DNA of 64,000 bases from Clostridia bacterium (GCA_017549285.1 JAFYVE010000006.1:29995-93994); one strand, 5' to 3'; counted from the stretch's first letter, positions 42,445 through 51,963 are shown. Numbers and translations: made by a program. The notes: generated by a model from the sequence alone, not told the origin.

Positions 42445-43245
42445 TTATGCTTTGTTCAGGTTTTTGATGCACTTTGTGGGACAGTTGTCAATGCATACAC
42501 CGCAGCCTGAGCACTTTGAATAATCAATAACAGCAACATTGTTTGTAACTGTTATTGCGTTTTCAGGGCAGTTGAGCTGACACTTCTTACAGCCGATACA
42601 TGCATTTTTGCAGTTCTTACGTGCAACAGCACCCTTTTCCTTGTTACTGCACATAACAGCAGTTGTTGCATTCTTGGGAATGATGCTGATAATGTGCTTC
42701 GGACAGGTCTTCACACATTTACCGCAACCGATACAGAGTTCAGGGTTAACGTGTGCGAGTGAATTGCGTACACAGATTGCATCAACGGGGCAGACAGCAG
42801 CACAGTCACCGCAACCGACACAGCCGTAGATACATGATGATGCACCGCCGAATAACATACCTGATGCTTCACAGGTTTCAATGCCTTCATAAACAGCTTT
42901 TTTGCTTGTTGCTTCGCAAGTGCCGTTACATGCAACGAATGCAACACCGGAATCTTTAGTTTCAACGGAAACTCCGAGAATTTCAGAGAGCTTATCAGCA
43001 ACAGCAGCGGCACCGGGAATACAGAGATTGGGTTCTGCTTTTCCCTGAGCTACAGCCTCTGCATAGCTGTCACAACCTGCATAACCGCAGGCACCGCAGT
43101 TTGCACCGGGGAGTGCTTCTCTTATTTTTTTTACGGTTTCATCTTCTTCAACTTTGAAGAAATGTGATGCAACTGCAAGAAGTACACCTGCAAGGACACC
43201 TATAACTCCGACTACAAGGAGAGCTGTTAAAATATTTTCAACCAT
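42445..43245 (-). CDS. rnfB: Rnf complex subunit B, iron-sulfur protein
   Basis: RnfB passes electrons from ferredoxin into the Rnf membrane complex. The 266-residue protein has an N-terminal membrane helix (5-27) and the Fe-S domain CGACGYAGCDSYAEAV...C. Four ferredoxin-type motifs follow: CVGCGDCAAVCPVDAIC, CIGCGKCVKTCPKHI, CIGCKKCQLNCPENA and CSGCGVCIDNCPTKC. Many Cys residues and the overall length match clostridial RnfB. Position last among the six rnf genes (C-D-G-E-A-B) is the standard Clostridia order. Confidence 0.97.
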   Translation of the reverse strand: MVENILTALLVVGVIGVLAGVLLAVASHFFKVEEDETVKKIREALPGANCGACGYAGCDSYAEAVAQGKAEPNLCIPGAAAVADKLSEILGVSVETKDSGVAFVACNGTCEATSKKAVYEGIETCEASGMLFGGASSCIYGCVGCGDCAAVCPVDAICVRNSLAHVNPELCIGCGKCVKTCPKHIISIIPKNATTAVMCSNKEKGAVARKNCKNACIGCKKCQLNCPENAITVTNNVAVIDYSKCSGCGVCIDNCPTKCIKNLNKA

Positions 43246-43259
43246 AACTTACTCCTCCT

Positions 43260-43859
43260 TTAAGCAAACAGATTGTCAACAATACCGGCAAATCCGAAGA
43301 ATGCCATTGACACGAATGATGCGGCTATGAGTGTTACGGGCAGACCTCTGAGAGCCTGGGGAATTTTGCTTTCGTTGATCAATGAACGGACACCTGAGAA
43401 AATGACCATTGCAAGAAGGAAACCGAGACCGCAACCGAGTGAGCTGACCATTGATTCAACGAAATTATAGCCGTCGAGAATGTTGTTGATTGTAACACCG
43501 AGAACAGCACAGTTTGTTGTTATAAGAGGAAGGTAAACACCGAGACTCTTATGAAGAGAGGGAATGAACTTCTTGAGAACAATCTCAATAAACTGAACAA
43601 GTGCTGCGATGATAAGGATAAACACGATTGTCTGTGTGTATTCAAGGCCGAATTTTTCAAGAATAAATGTCTGGATAGGCCATGTAACCGCTGTTGCTAC
43701 GAGCATAACGAAAATAACCGAAATGCCCATACCTACAGCCTGATTGAGTTTCTTTGAAACACCGAGGAAGGGACAGATGCCGAGGAATCTGTTGAGAACA
43801 TAGTTGTTAACAAGTACGGAAGACATAAGAATAACAACAAGACTTTTGAAAGTATCCAT
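43260..43859 (-). CDS. rnfA: Rnf complex subunit A, membrane protein
   Basis: A 199-residue subunit with six membrane spans. It begins VNNYVLNRFLGICPFLGVSKK and carries the second conserved segment PLITTNCAVLGVTI. These Cys-bearing segments bind the intramembrane 2Fe-2S cluster together with RnfE. It is homologous to NqrE/RsxA. One-base overlap with rnfE upstream and a 14-bp gap to rnfB downstream. Confidence 0.97.
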   Translation of the reverse strand: MDTFKSLVVILMSSVLVNNYVLNRFLGICPFLGVSKKLNQAVGMGISVIFVMLVATAVTWPIQTFILEKFGLEYTQTIVFILIIAALVQFIEIVLKKFIPSLHKSLGVYLPLITTNCAVLGVTINNILDGYNFVESMVSSLGCGLGFLLAMVIFSGVRSLINESKIPQALRGLPVTLIAASFVSMAFFGFAGIVDNLFA

Positions 43860-44548
43860 TATTCTGCCTCCTTTTCTGCTGTTGCACAGCCGCCGTTACA
43901 GATACCTGCTGAGGGACAGCCTGCACATGAGAATTCTTTTTTCTTTATAGCTTTACCCTTTGTGATAATGTTCACAACTGCAATAAGAAGACCGTAAACC
44001 ATAAGTCCGCCGGGAGCCTTTATAAGAATGTCGATTGTATGAGTGCTGAGGAATGGAATTTCAATTCCGAAGAATGTGCCTGCACCGAAAACTTCACGGA
44101 TTGTTGCCATTGCAAGCATTGCAATCGTAAAGCCCAGCCCCATACCGATACCGTCAAGGATTGATTTGCCTACGGTGTTTTTACCTGCAAACATTTCAGC
44201 TCTGCCGAGAATGATACAGTTAACGGTAATAAGAGCAAGATAAACACCGAGAAGTTCATAAAGCTCGGGAAGAAATGCGTGCATAATCATCTGAACGATT
44301 GTAACAAAACCTGCAATAATAACGATGTAGCAGGGGATTCGCATTGAATCGGGAATGATTTTGCGTAAAAGAGAAACAACAGCATTTGAGCAGATAAGAA
44401 CAGCTGCTGCGGCAAGTCCCATTGCGAAAGCGCCTTTTACGGTAGTTGTTGTGGCAAGTGTAGGACAGGTGCCGAGAATGAGAACGAAAACGGGGTTTTC
44501 ACGAAGTATGCCTTTGAGCAATACCGTCATATTTGATTCTTTGTTCAT
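43859..44548 (-). CDS. rnfE: Rnf complex subunit E, membrane protein
   Basis: A 229-residue membrane subunit related to NqrD/RsxE and to RnfA. Key segments are NPVFVLILGTCPTLATTTTVKGA and LALITVNCIILGRAEMFA, carrying the Cys residues of the shared iron site. Its C-terminus has an unusual Cys-rich tail (CAGCPSAGICNGGCA) of about 20 residues that could bind another metal centre or cofactor. It lies two bases after rnfG; GGAGAGG precedes ATG 44548. Confidence 0.95.
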   Translation of the reverse strand: MNKESNMTVLLKGILRENPVFVLILGTCPTLATTTTVKGAFAMGLAAAAVLICSNAVVSLLRKIIPDSMRIPCYIVIIAGFVTIVQMIMHAFLPELYELLGVYLALITVNCIILGRAEMFAGKNTVGKSILDGIGMGLGFTIAMLAMATIREVFGAGTFFGIEIPFLSTHTIDILIKAPGGLMVYGLLIAVVNIITKGKAIKKKEFSCAGCPSAGICNGGCATAEKEAE

Positions 44549-44550
44549 AA

Positions 44551-45720
44551 TCAGACCTCTCCTTTCAGAATTTTTATAGCTTCAAATGTCTTTGAAACAG
44601 CTGTTTTGTATCCGTTTGTTGTGATTGTTGCACCTGCGATGGCATCAATATCACCGTAAGTTTCAGCTGTTTTTCCGTTGAACTGTGAATAGAATGCTTC
44701 ATCTGCACATGCAGAACCGATACCTTCGCTTTCGTTCTGGTATGTTGTTTCACAGTAAATGATTGTTCCGTCTGCTGTGAGTGACATCTTGATTTTAATG
44801 TGTTCGCCTGAGGGATAATAGTATTCGTCACCGTTGATGCCGAAACCTGCAGCTTTGAGTTCGAATACATAGTTGCCTGTAGCTGTTGTGTATGCTTTTT
44901 CAATCTGCTTGGGCATTTCGTAACCGCTTAAGTCAACTTCTGTGAGTTCTGAGTTGATGATAAGCTGAGCATTTGCAGCAATCGTTGCTGAGAGTGTTGC
45001 GTCAACCTGTGAAACAACCGTACCCTGAGCATCTGTGCCTACAAATGTTTCGCCTGAAACGAACACATAACCTGAACCGTTTGTTGCTTTATAAACAGCT
45101 GAAACATCTGTAAGAACTTCAGTAATGAATACCTTTTCAAATGCACCTTCGCCTGCGGGAAGAGCCGCTGAAAGGTTATCAGCAAGAATCTGGGCTTCAT
45201 CTCTTATATCAACAGAACCGCCGCCGAGAATAACTGCTGTGTTGAGAGCATCTTTAACAGCATTTTTATAAGCTTCTGTTGTTTTTGTTGCTCCTGCAAT
45301 TGTGTCAAGCGAATCAATTGTGTCTGCAGTCATACCAACGGTGCTTTCACCGTATGTTTTTTCATAACCGAGTGTTTCGTTACTTGAAAGACATACTGCA
45401 CCGGATACGCTTCCGTCAGCTTTTATACCGACCATAACAACCATATCCGAACCGTAGCCTGAAGTTTTGAGTTTTACAACAACGCCGCCGTTGTTTTCTG
45501 TGAATGCCTCAGTTACCGTTGCGGGTAATTCATAAGTTGTAAGGTCAACAGGTGTAAAACCTTCACCTTCTGGTAAAACAACGAGGAGTGCTTCGTCTGC
45601 AGCGGCTGCTGCATTTTTTTCAATAATCGGGGCTGTTATTGCGTTTGTGACTGCAAGAAGAACAGCAACCACGGAACAGATAACAGTCAATGCAAGAATG
45701 CTTGTTATATTTTTTTTCAT
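44551..45720 (-). CDS. rnfG: Rnf complex subunit G with two FMN-binding domains
   Basis: RnfG is normally about 200 residues with one covalently bound FMN. This one has 389 residues: an N-terminal membrane anchor (6-28), then two FMN-binding domains. The candidate flavinylation motifs are DTIAGATKTTEAY in the first and DAIAGATITTNGY in the second. Both have Ala in place of the usual Ser/Thr of SGAT. The domain duplication could add a redox centre to the electron path. It overlaps rnfD by four bases (ATGA) and precedes rnfE by two. ApbE (39196-40272) is the likely modifying enzyme. Confidence 0.92.
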   Translation of the reverse strand: MKKNITSILALTVICSVVAVLLAVTNAITAPIIEKNAAAAADEALLVVLPEGEGFTPVDLTTYELPATVTEAFTENNGGVVVKLKTSGYGSDMVVMVGIKADGSVSGAVCLSSNETLGYEKTYGESTVGMTADTIDSLDTIAGATKTTEAYKNAVKDALNTAVILGGGSVDIRDEAQILADNLSAALPAGEGAFEKVFITEVLTDVSAVYKATNGSGYVFVSGETFVGTDAQGTVVSQVDATLSATIAANAQLIINSELTEVDLSGYEMPKQIEKAYTTATGNYVFELKAAGFGINGDEYYYPSGEHIKIKMSLTADGTIIYCETTYQNESEGIGSACADEAFYSQFNGKTAETYGDIDAIAGATITTNGYKTAVSKTFEAIKILKGEV

Positions 45721-46646
45721 TTTGCATTACCTCCGAAAACTTTCCGAGCAGTAAGTTTATCAATGAAAGGATTGAGAATGTTCATAAGAAGGATTGCGAA
45801 TGAAACACCTTCGGGATAAACACCCCAGAAACGGATAAGTGAAGTGATAAGACCTGCACCAATACCGAAAATGATGCTTCCGAGAGGTGTTGTGGGAGAT
45901 GTGACATAATCGGTAGCCATAAAGAATGCACCGATAAGAAGTCCGCCTGAAAGTACCCATGCAAGTGCAGTTGTGAAGTCAAAGCCTTCAACACAAAGTG
46001 CAAAAATGAATACTGTAGCAATAAAGCTTACGGGGATGTGCCATGAAATAACCTTTTTTATAAGAAGGTATGCGGCACCGATAAGAAGTGCGAGTGAACA
46101 TGTTTCACCGATTGTTCCGCCTACATTACCGAGGAAGAGGTCTTTGAGCGAAGGAACGGTGCCTGCTGCAAGTTCAGCAAGGGGAGTAGCTCCTGCAACT
46201 GTATCAAGAGCTTTGGGGAATGCAGATGCTGTCATTGAACCGAAAGCAATAAGCATAAATACTCTCGCTGTGATTGCGGGGTTAACAACGTTGCAACCAA
46301 GACCGCCGAAGAAACATTTAACGATTATTATTGCGAAAACAGAACCGACAATTGCCTGCCAAAGAGGAACATTGACAGAAAGGTTGAGTGCAAGCAGTAA
46401 TCCCGTTACAACAGCACTCAGGTCACTGATTGTCTGTTTCTGTTTGAGAATGAGGTTGAATAAGAATTCCGATACTACACAGGTACCTACACATACTGCA
46501 ATAACAAGAAGTGCTTTTGCACCGAAGATTACAGTACCTGCAATTGCCGCAGGTAAAAGGGCAAGAATTACATCAAACATGAATCCCCTTGTGGATTTTG
46601 TTCCGTGAATGTGAGGTGAAACTGAAATATGAAGAAGATTTTCCAT
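45717..46646 (-). CDS. rnfD: Rnf complex subunit D, membrane flavoprotein
   Basis: A 309-residue membrane protein (NqrB/RsxD family) with about 8-10 spans and conserved SPHIHGTKSTRGFM at the N-terminus. DTVAGATPLAEL contains the Thr expected to bear FMN. FMATDYVTSPTTPLGSIIFGIGAG is the family signature near the C-terminus. It overlaps rnfC by one base and rnfG by four. Confidence 0.96.
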   Translation of the reverse strand: MENLLHISVSPHIHGTKSTRGFMFDVILALLPAAIAGTVIFGAKALLVIAVCVGTCVVSEFLFNLILKQKQTISDLSAVVTGLLLALNLSVNVPLWQAIVGSVFAIIIVKCFFGGLGCNVVNPAITARVFMLIAFGSMTASAFPKALDTVAGATPLAELAAGTVPSLKDLFLGNVGGTIGETCSLALLIGAAYLLIKKVISWHIPVSFIATVFIFALCVEGFDFTTALAWVLSGGLLIGAFFMATDYVTSPTTPLGSIIFGIGAGLITSLIRFWGVYPEGVSFAILLMNILNPFIDKLTARKVFGGNAK

Positions 46647-47959
46647 TATTTATTCTCCTCCTTATTTTTATTTGTCATATAATCTCTGTAAGCAGCTTTT
46701 GCTAATTTGTTTGTCTGGACAAGAGGTCTTGCTGCAGGACAGTTGAATGAACAGCAACCGCATTCCATACATACCTGAATGCCGAGCTTGCCGAGAACTT
46801 CAATATTGCCTGCTTCATAATTTTTTGCTATAGCTGCAGGGTCAATGCCGAGAGGGCATGTGTTTGCACATGTTCCGCATCTGATACATGATGTCTGTGC
46901 AGGTATACGTGTTTCTTTTGCAGTAAGTGCAAGAACAGCATTTGTCTGTTTGAGTACGGGTGCATCAAGTGAGGGGACTGTAATACCCATCATAGGACCG
47001 CCGTAAAGAACTTTTGACGGCTCAGTTGTGAATCCGCCGCAGAAATCAAAAACATCCTTTAATGATGTGCCGATGGGGGCTGTAACATTCTTTGGTTCTT
47101 TTACAGCACCGCCGTCAACGGTGATTGTCTTTGCAACAAGAGGCATACCTGTTTTGATAAAACGTGAAATGTAAGCCATTGTTGTGCAGTTGAACACGAG
47201 AACACCTACGTCAGCGGGAAGGCAACCTGCTTTTACAACTTTTCCTGTTGTGTTGTAAATGAGAACCTTTTCACCGCCCTGGGGATATCTTGAAGGCAGA
47301 ACTTTTACTTTTACCTTGCTGTTGCTTTCAGCAATTTTTTTCATTTCTGCAATTGCTTCTTTTTTGTTGTTTTCAATACCGATGATATATTCTTTGATAT
47401 CAAAGTATTTATCAATTATATTGATAGCATCAGCAATTGAATCCGCATCGTCAATCATTGTGCGTGTGTCACTTGTAATGTAAGGTTCACACTCTGTACC
47501 GTTGATGATGAGCTGTTCAACGGGCTTGTCCGTTGCAAACTTGAGATAAGTGGGGAAACCGGCACCGCCTAAGCCAACAAGACCGCTGAGTTTCACAGCC
47601 TCAATGAAAGATTCCTTTGAATCAACCTGAGGGGGAGTGATGTCGGCTACGGTGTCTGCACCATCAGATTCAATAACAATTGCAGGAACATATCTGCCTG
47701 CAGAAGTGAGAAAATCATCAATTTTTTTGACAGTACCTGAAACACTTGAATAAACGGGAGATGAAACTGCACCGTTTGCAGCAGCAACAAGAGTTCCGAT
47801 GTCAACGTGATCACCGACTTTTACAACGGGTGTTGCGGGAGCACCTATATGCATAGCAGTCGGAAGAACTACTGTTGCGGGTGAAGCCATCTTAACAGCA
47901 GCTATATTTGCGGTGTTTTTTCTGTGAGGAACTTTTACACCGTGAAGAGAAAAAGCCAT
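46646..47959 (-). CDS. rnfC: Rnf complex subunit C, NADH-binding
   Basis: RnfC carries FMN/NADH sites and two 4Fe-4S clusters and exchanges electrons with NAD. The 437-residue protein shows GLVGLGGAGFPTYLKF, INGTECEPYITSD, PSRYPQGGEKVLIYN and the cluster motifs CIRCGTCANTCPLGI and CMECGCCSFNCPAARP. Start: ATG 47959, with AAAGGTTGG about 9 bp upstream; the 17-codon extension upstream has no support. First gene of rnfCDGEAB, preceded by a perfect promoter. Confidence 0.97.
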   Translation of the reverse strand: MAFSLHGVKVPHRKNTANIAAVKMASPATVVLPTAMHIGAPATPVVKVGDHVDIGTLVAAANGAVSSPVYSSVSGTVKKIDDFLTSAGRYVPAIVIESDGADTVADITPPQVDSKESFIEAVKLSGLVGLGGAGFPTYLKFATDKPVEQLIINGTECEPYITSDTRTMIDDADSIADAINIIDKYFDIKEYIIGIENNKKEAIAEMKKIAESNSKVKVKVLPSRYPQGGEKVLIYNTTGKVVKAGCLPADVGVLVFNCTTMAYISRFIKTGMPLVAKTITVDGGAVKEPKNVTAPIGTSLKDVFDFCGGFTTEPSKVLYGGPMMGITVPSLDAPVLKQTNAVLALTAKETRIPAQTSCIRCGTCANTCPLGIDPAAIAKNYEAGNIEVLGKLGIQVCMECGCCSFNCPAARPLVQTNKLAKAAYRDYMTNKNKEENK

Positions 47960-48038
47960 CGTTTGACCAACCTTTCTGAATTGCACCGATTTGATATATA
48001 TGTTAAACAAAAAATATTTCGCACAACATATCTATTGT

Positions 48039-48068
48039 ATTATATCTTATCACTTCGGATATTGTCAA
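48039..48068 (-). promoter_or_regulatory. Promoter of the rnf operon
   Basis: Minus-strand TTGACA (48063-48068), 18-bp spacer, TATAAT (48039-48044), both perfect, about 80 bp ahead of rnfC. Confidence 0.8.
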
Positions 48069-48099
48069 TAGTGAAGAATTAACATATTTTACATACAAT

Positions 48100-48143
48100 T
48101 TTATATATAATATTGAAATCGTTTATATATAATATTGAAATCG
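48100..48143. repeat. Perfect tandem 22-bp repeat in the rnf/Gfo divergent region
   Basis: The 22 bases at 48100-48121 are repeated exactly at 48122-48143 (unit TTTATATATAATATTGAAAT plus CG). They lie between the two divergent promoters and could be a duplicated regulator site or a recent replication slip. Confidence 0.8.
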
Positions 48144-48186
48144 GTTTTTTTATGGATAAAAGTAACGGTGGGCTGTATTTTCAGGC

Positions 48187-48214
48187 TTTACTTTTTGCCC
48201 ATTTTTGATATAAT
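48187..48214 (+). promoter_or_regulatory. Promoter for the Gfo/Idh/MocA gene
   Basis: TTTACT (48187-48192), 16-bp spacer, TATAAT (48209-48214). Confidence 0.65.
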
Positions 48215-48244
48215 AAAATCAGGTGAATGATTTGCCTGATTTTA
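48214..48244. promoter_or_regulatory. Inverted repeat at the transcription start (operator candidate)
   Basis: TAAAATCAGG (48214-48223) and CCTGATTTTA (48235-48244) form a perfect 10-bp inverted repeat with 11-bp spacing, beginning at the last base of the -10 box and ending before the AGGAGG site. Confidence 0.55.
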
Positions 48245-48266
48245 TATGCCACAGGAGGAAATAAAT

Positions 48267-49328
48267 ATGTCAGAATTAAGAATTGCAATTATCGGTAACG
48301 GCGGAATCTGCCGCGGATGTCACGTTCCCCATTATTATGAAGATGACAGGGTTGAAGTTGTTGCATTCTGTGATATTATCGAAGAAAGAGCAATCGCACT
48401 CAGAGATAAATATTATCCCGAAGCAGCTGTATATACAGATTATAAGGAGCTTCTCAAGGATGAAAGTATTGATGCTGTTGATATCTGCACACCCAACTAT
48501 CTTCATTCAATAATTGCGGTTGATGCATTTAAAGCAGGGACGCACGTATTGTGCGAAAAACCCGATGCAGTTGATGTTACGGAAGTTCTTAAAATGAAAA
48601 ATGCCGCCGAAGAGGCAGGCAAGGTGCTTATGGTTATAAGAAATAACCGTTTTGCCACAGCATCACAGTATGCAAAGAAGTTTGTTGAAGACGGTAAAAT
48701 GGGTGAAATCTACTGCGGCCGTTGCGGCTGGCAGAGAAGAAGAGGTATCCCGGGCAAGGGCGGCTGGTTCACAACAAAAGCTCAGTCAGGCGGCGGTCCC
48801 CTTATCGATCTCGGTGTTCATATGATTGACCTTGCAGTATGGCTTATGGGCAATCCCACTCCCGTTGCGGTAAGTGCAAATACATACACAAAATTTGCAG
48901 ATAATGACACAAGCGATTCTGTTAATTCAAAATTCGGCGATGCAAAGGCTGAGGGCACATTTGACGTTGAAGACCTTGCAATGGGTATGATCCGTTTTGA
49001 TAACGGTGCCGTTCTTCAGATAGAGTTCAGCTGGGCATCAAACATCAAACAGGAAACACGTTATGTTGAACTCAGAGGCACAAAAGCCGGTCTTAAATGG
49101 GATGAAAATGAAGTTGAATTTTTCACAGAAGATGACGGTCAGCTTCTCGATATCGTTCCTAAGGGAAAAATGGAAACAGACGGACATAAGTACAACATCA
49201 AGAATTTTATCGATGTTCTTGTTGACGGTGCAGAGCCCGTTTTTAAGCCTTCTCAGGGTGTTGATATGATAAAAATTCTCTGCGCGATTTATGAATCAGC
49301 AGAAAAGGGCAGAGAAATTACACTTTAA
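48267..49328 (+). CDS. Gfo/Idh/MocA-family NAD(P)-dependent oxidoreductase
   Basis: A 353-residue dehydrogenase with Rossmann motif RIAIIGNGGICRGCHVP and the conserved HVLCEKPDAVDV (Lys of the catalytic EKP). The C-terminal GFO_IDH_MocA_C domain contains GGWFTTKAQSGGGPLIDLGVHMIDLAVW. The family oxidises or reduces sugars and inositols with NAD(P). Start: ATG 48267, 8 bp after a perfect AGGAGG; the ATG 21 bases upstream precedes that site. It is monocistronic and ends in a terminator. The substrate is unknown, but the surrounding glycosidases suggest a sugar or sugar acid. Confidence 0.9.
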   Translation: MSELRIAIIGNGGICRGCHVPHYYEDDRVEVVAFCDIIEERAIALRDKYYPEAAVYTDYKELLKDESIDAVDICTPNYLHSIIAVDAFKAGTHVLCEKPDAVDVTEVLKMKNAAEEAGKVLMVIRNNRFATASQYAKKFVEDGKMGEIYCGRCGWQRRRGIPGKGGWFTTKAQSGGGPLIDLGVHMIDLAVWLMGNPTPVAVSANTYTKFADNDTSDSVNSKFGDAKAEGTFDVEDLAMGMIRFDNGAVLQIEFSWASNIKQETRYVELRGTKAGLKWDENEVEFFTEDDGQLLDIVPKGKMETDGHKYNIKNFIDVLVDGAEPVFKPSQGVDMIKILCAIYESAEKGREITL

Positions 49329-49345
49329 TTCAGAATAAAATAAAA

Positions 49346-49381
49346 GAGCTGTAAAAACTTCGGGTTTTTGCAGCTTTTTTT
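49346..49381 (+). terminator. Terminator of the Gfo/Idh/MocA gene
   Basis: AGCTGtAAAAAC-TTCG-GGTTTTTgCAGCT followed by seven T. Confidence 0.8.
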
Positions 49382-49382
49382 A

Positions 49383-49463
49383 TGGGACAGAACCGTAGTT
49401 GTCGCTTCAGACAATCAAAGCAATGGCAGAAACTGCACTGTGGAATATAAAGGAGATAAATGA
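49383..49463 (+). pseudogene. C-terminal scrap of a mobile-element gene
   Basis: Directly after the terminator an open frame with no start ends NQSNGRNCTVEYKGDK at TGA 49461-49463. The TGA overlaps an ATG (49460) that has AAAGGAG upstream, the usual coupling of adjacent phage genes. It therefore looks like the last 26 codons of a lost upstream gene and marks the left edge of the mobile remnant. The family is not recognised. Confidence 0.5.
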
Positions 49464-51887
49464 GCACAAGCGTATTGTTGAACAGAAGACAGGAGCTTCA
49501 GAAAACACAAAAGTCAACAAGACACGTGAGAATGTGAAGACAGCTTCTGCAGAAAATAATGAATCTGAAGAAAATGTCAAGACCGAAAATAACACCGCCA
49601 ATGATGACGGTGTTGTTAAATTTAATTTTGCTGAAATGGGTATGGAAGAATTTAACCGTCAGACATTAAATAATATCAAATTGCGAGGCGGTATTCTTAT
49701 TAATTCAATAACAGAATTAATTGAAAATATTGAAAATGCGCTAAATGGTAATAACAAGGTAAACATGTATTTTGGAGCAATTTCTGAAGAAGTCAAGGAT
49801 AGAATAGTATCCGACGTCGGACAACAAATTTTCAAGGATAATCAATATGCAATTGTTGTGTCGTATGATGATATTGTTCATATAAGTGAGCATTTTGGAT
49901 ATGATGTAAACAAAATTGCAGAAGAAATATTGAAGTTATACGATATCATAAAGAATTATGATACTGTAAATCTTGAGATAACAGATAAGAATATGAAAAA
50001 ACTTATATTTGATAAAAGTTACTCAGATTATGATTACAGAACAGTAGAAATTGTATCAAACAAAAAGAATACATTGGACCTTGTAACATTTTTTGTTACA
50101 AAAAACAATAAAAAAAATAGAAGCCAATCTGTTCCACCTGCCGTAGATAACGGCTTGCAGTGGGGCTCGGCTTCTGACAACAGTATATCACAGGATGATA
50201 CACCTGTCAATACTCAGTATATGCAGGAATTGAATAAAAAGTATATTACAGCAGTAAAAAACGACAATTTTGAAGCTGCACAGAAACTTGTTGATAAAGC
50301 TGCTGAACGAGCTGGATATACAATAAGAGCTTATCACGGTACTTCAAGAGGTGACAGAGTAGGCAATGTGTTCCTGCCTGAAAGGGCTACGTCAGGACCG
50401 ATGGCTTTCTTTACGAGTAGTAAAGATATTGCAAGTAATTATGCAAAAGATAAAGCTGATACATCTCTTGCATATGATGAAGAATATGAAGATTATTATT
50501 CTCAGTTCAGAGTGAATTATAATGGCAAGAGTATTTCTGTTTCTGAATACTGGAATAAGCTTTCTTTTGTTGAAAAACAGAAGATCAAAGAAAAGGCAAA
50601 GCATGTTACATTTGATGATGAAGCTGAAAATATTATCTATGATGAGAATGTAGAGTACGGTGCCGGAGGCTTTATGCATACAGACTCAATACAAATAATG
50701 GAAATGCACTTGCTGCGTTGACTGAAGAGTGGCTTGTTGACGGTAATCTTTACGGAGATGAAGAAAAATTCCTTGATGTAATGAAACTTGTCGGTATAGA
50801 TAATGTTGAATACAGAAATCCGAATGCCAGACACGAGAAGGTTTATGATACCTATCTGAAAATTGAAAATCCGTTCAGAACAGAAGATGTTGACAGTTCA
50901 TTTGCAGACAGTTTTCTTGAATGGTATGATAGTCAAGATTCCGAGAAGTATGAAAGAGAAACTGCAAATGCGGACATGTGGGATAAAAATAATATAACTG
51001 CAGAAGAATGGGTTGAAAATAAGCTTAGAGATGATATTGAAAACGGTACATCACGTGCATGGACAATGATACCTGATGCAGTTACAGATTTTCTCAAATC
51101 ACTTGGCTATGACGGTATATTTGATGCCGGTGGTAAAGGTGGAGGAGAATCTCATACTGTGTATATTCCGTTCTCTTCATCTCAGATTAAATCTGCTGAA
51201 GCAGTTACTTACGATGACAACGGAGATGTAATTCCTCTTAACAAGCGATTTGATTTAACTAAATCAGATATCAGGTTTTCATTCCAAAGTGTTGATAAAA
51301 AGAATAAAACAGAGTATAATAAAAGAAAGAAAAAAGGTTCATATTACAATGAACAAGAAACACAATTCAATATCTGGCAGAACAGTGCAAGTACACCTGT
51401 CGGTGCTATGAAAGCATTTACTCGATTTGATAAAAAAATACATTTTTATCAGAAGATAAAGGACGGTTGTATTGAAATTGCCGAGTGGGAATTCAATGAA
51501 AGGAAGTATAGTGAATATGTCGAAGACCTTGAGAGAGCAAAGACAAGAGTTAATGTCTTATCTCCTTCAAATGGAAATGGAGGAAGACGAAATTCTAAAT
51601 ATGATTCCGTTTATAGATACGCCGGAACTGATACAGGAAATGATTTCGGCTCTGAAGGAGAAGGACTTCAGAATGAGCAATCAGGAAATCTGGAACGTGG
51701 CCGGGGAGATAGTGAAGAAACATCTGAAATAAAACTCAGCCTTCAGGAAACGGCGCAGGCGGGGGAAGTCAAGGAGAAGCTGATTCAAGAGAATGACAAT
51801 CTGAGGGTTGCAAACAAGCTTCTGAAGAGTGAGATGCAGTTGACAAAGGGCAGGATGATTCCCTTCGATTGCCTGTTGAAACAATAA
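49460..51887 (+). pseudogene. Frameshifted phage-type polyvalent protein with ADP-ribosyltransferase-like domain
   Basis: Three reading frames together give one protein. ATG 49460, with AAAGGAG 5 bp upstream, starts MSTSVLLNRRQELQKTQKST and is soon shifted. The frame running to 50721 carries a Glu/Asn-rich linker, a PBECR-like region (about 49640-50000; YDDIVHISEHFGYD) and then YMQELNKK...AGYTIRAYHGTSR, the ART-PolyVal start. A shift near 50690 moves the frame (upstream codons read TNNGNALAALTEEWLVDG). The rest includes KSLGYDGIFDAGG and the typical exit VTYDDNGDVIPLNKRFD. After LTKGR near 51855 the sequence ends abruptly. Such polyvalent proteins are injected or carried by phages and conjugative elements. 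This copy is a remnant. Confidence 0.7.
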
Positions 51888-51927
51888 TATTTATCGGATA
51901 ATTCCAAAAACGAATTCCCGAATAAAA

Positions 51928-51963
51928 AAACCGTAAGTGGCGTATTATAGCCATTTACGGTTT
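51928..51963. terminator. Terminator after the polyvalent remnant
   Basis: AAACCGTAAGTGGC/GCCATTTACGGTTT, 14-bp stem with one G-U pair and an 8-nt loop; A-run before and T-run after. Confidence 0.7.

Noticed and set aside
45973-46608. Plus-strand open frame of 211 codons opposite rnfD
   Set aside because: It mirrors the codon pattern of rnfD; no ribosome site and no recognisable protein.
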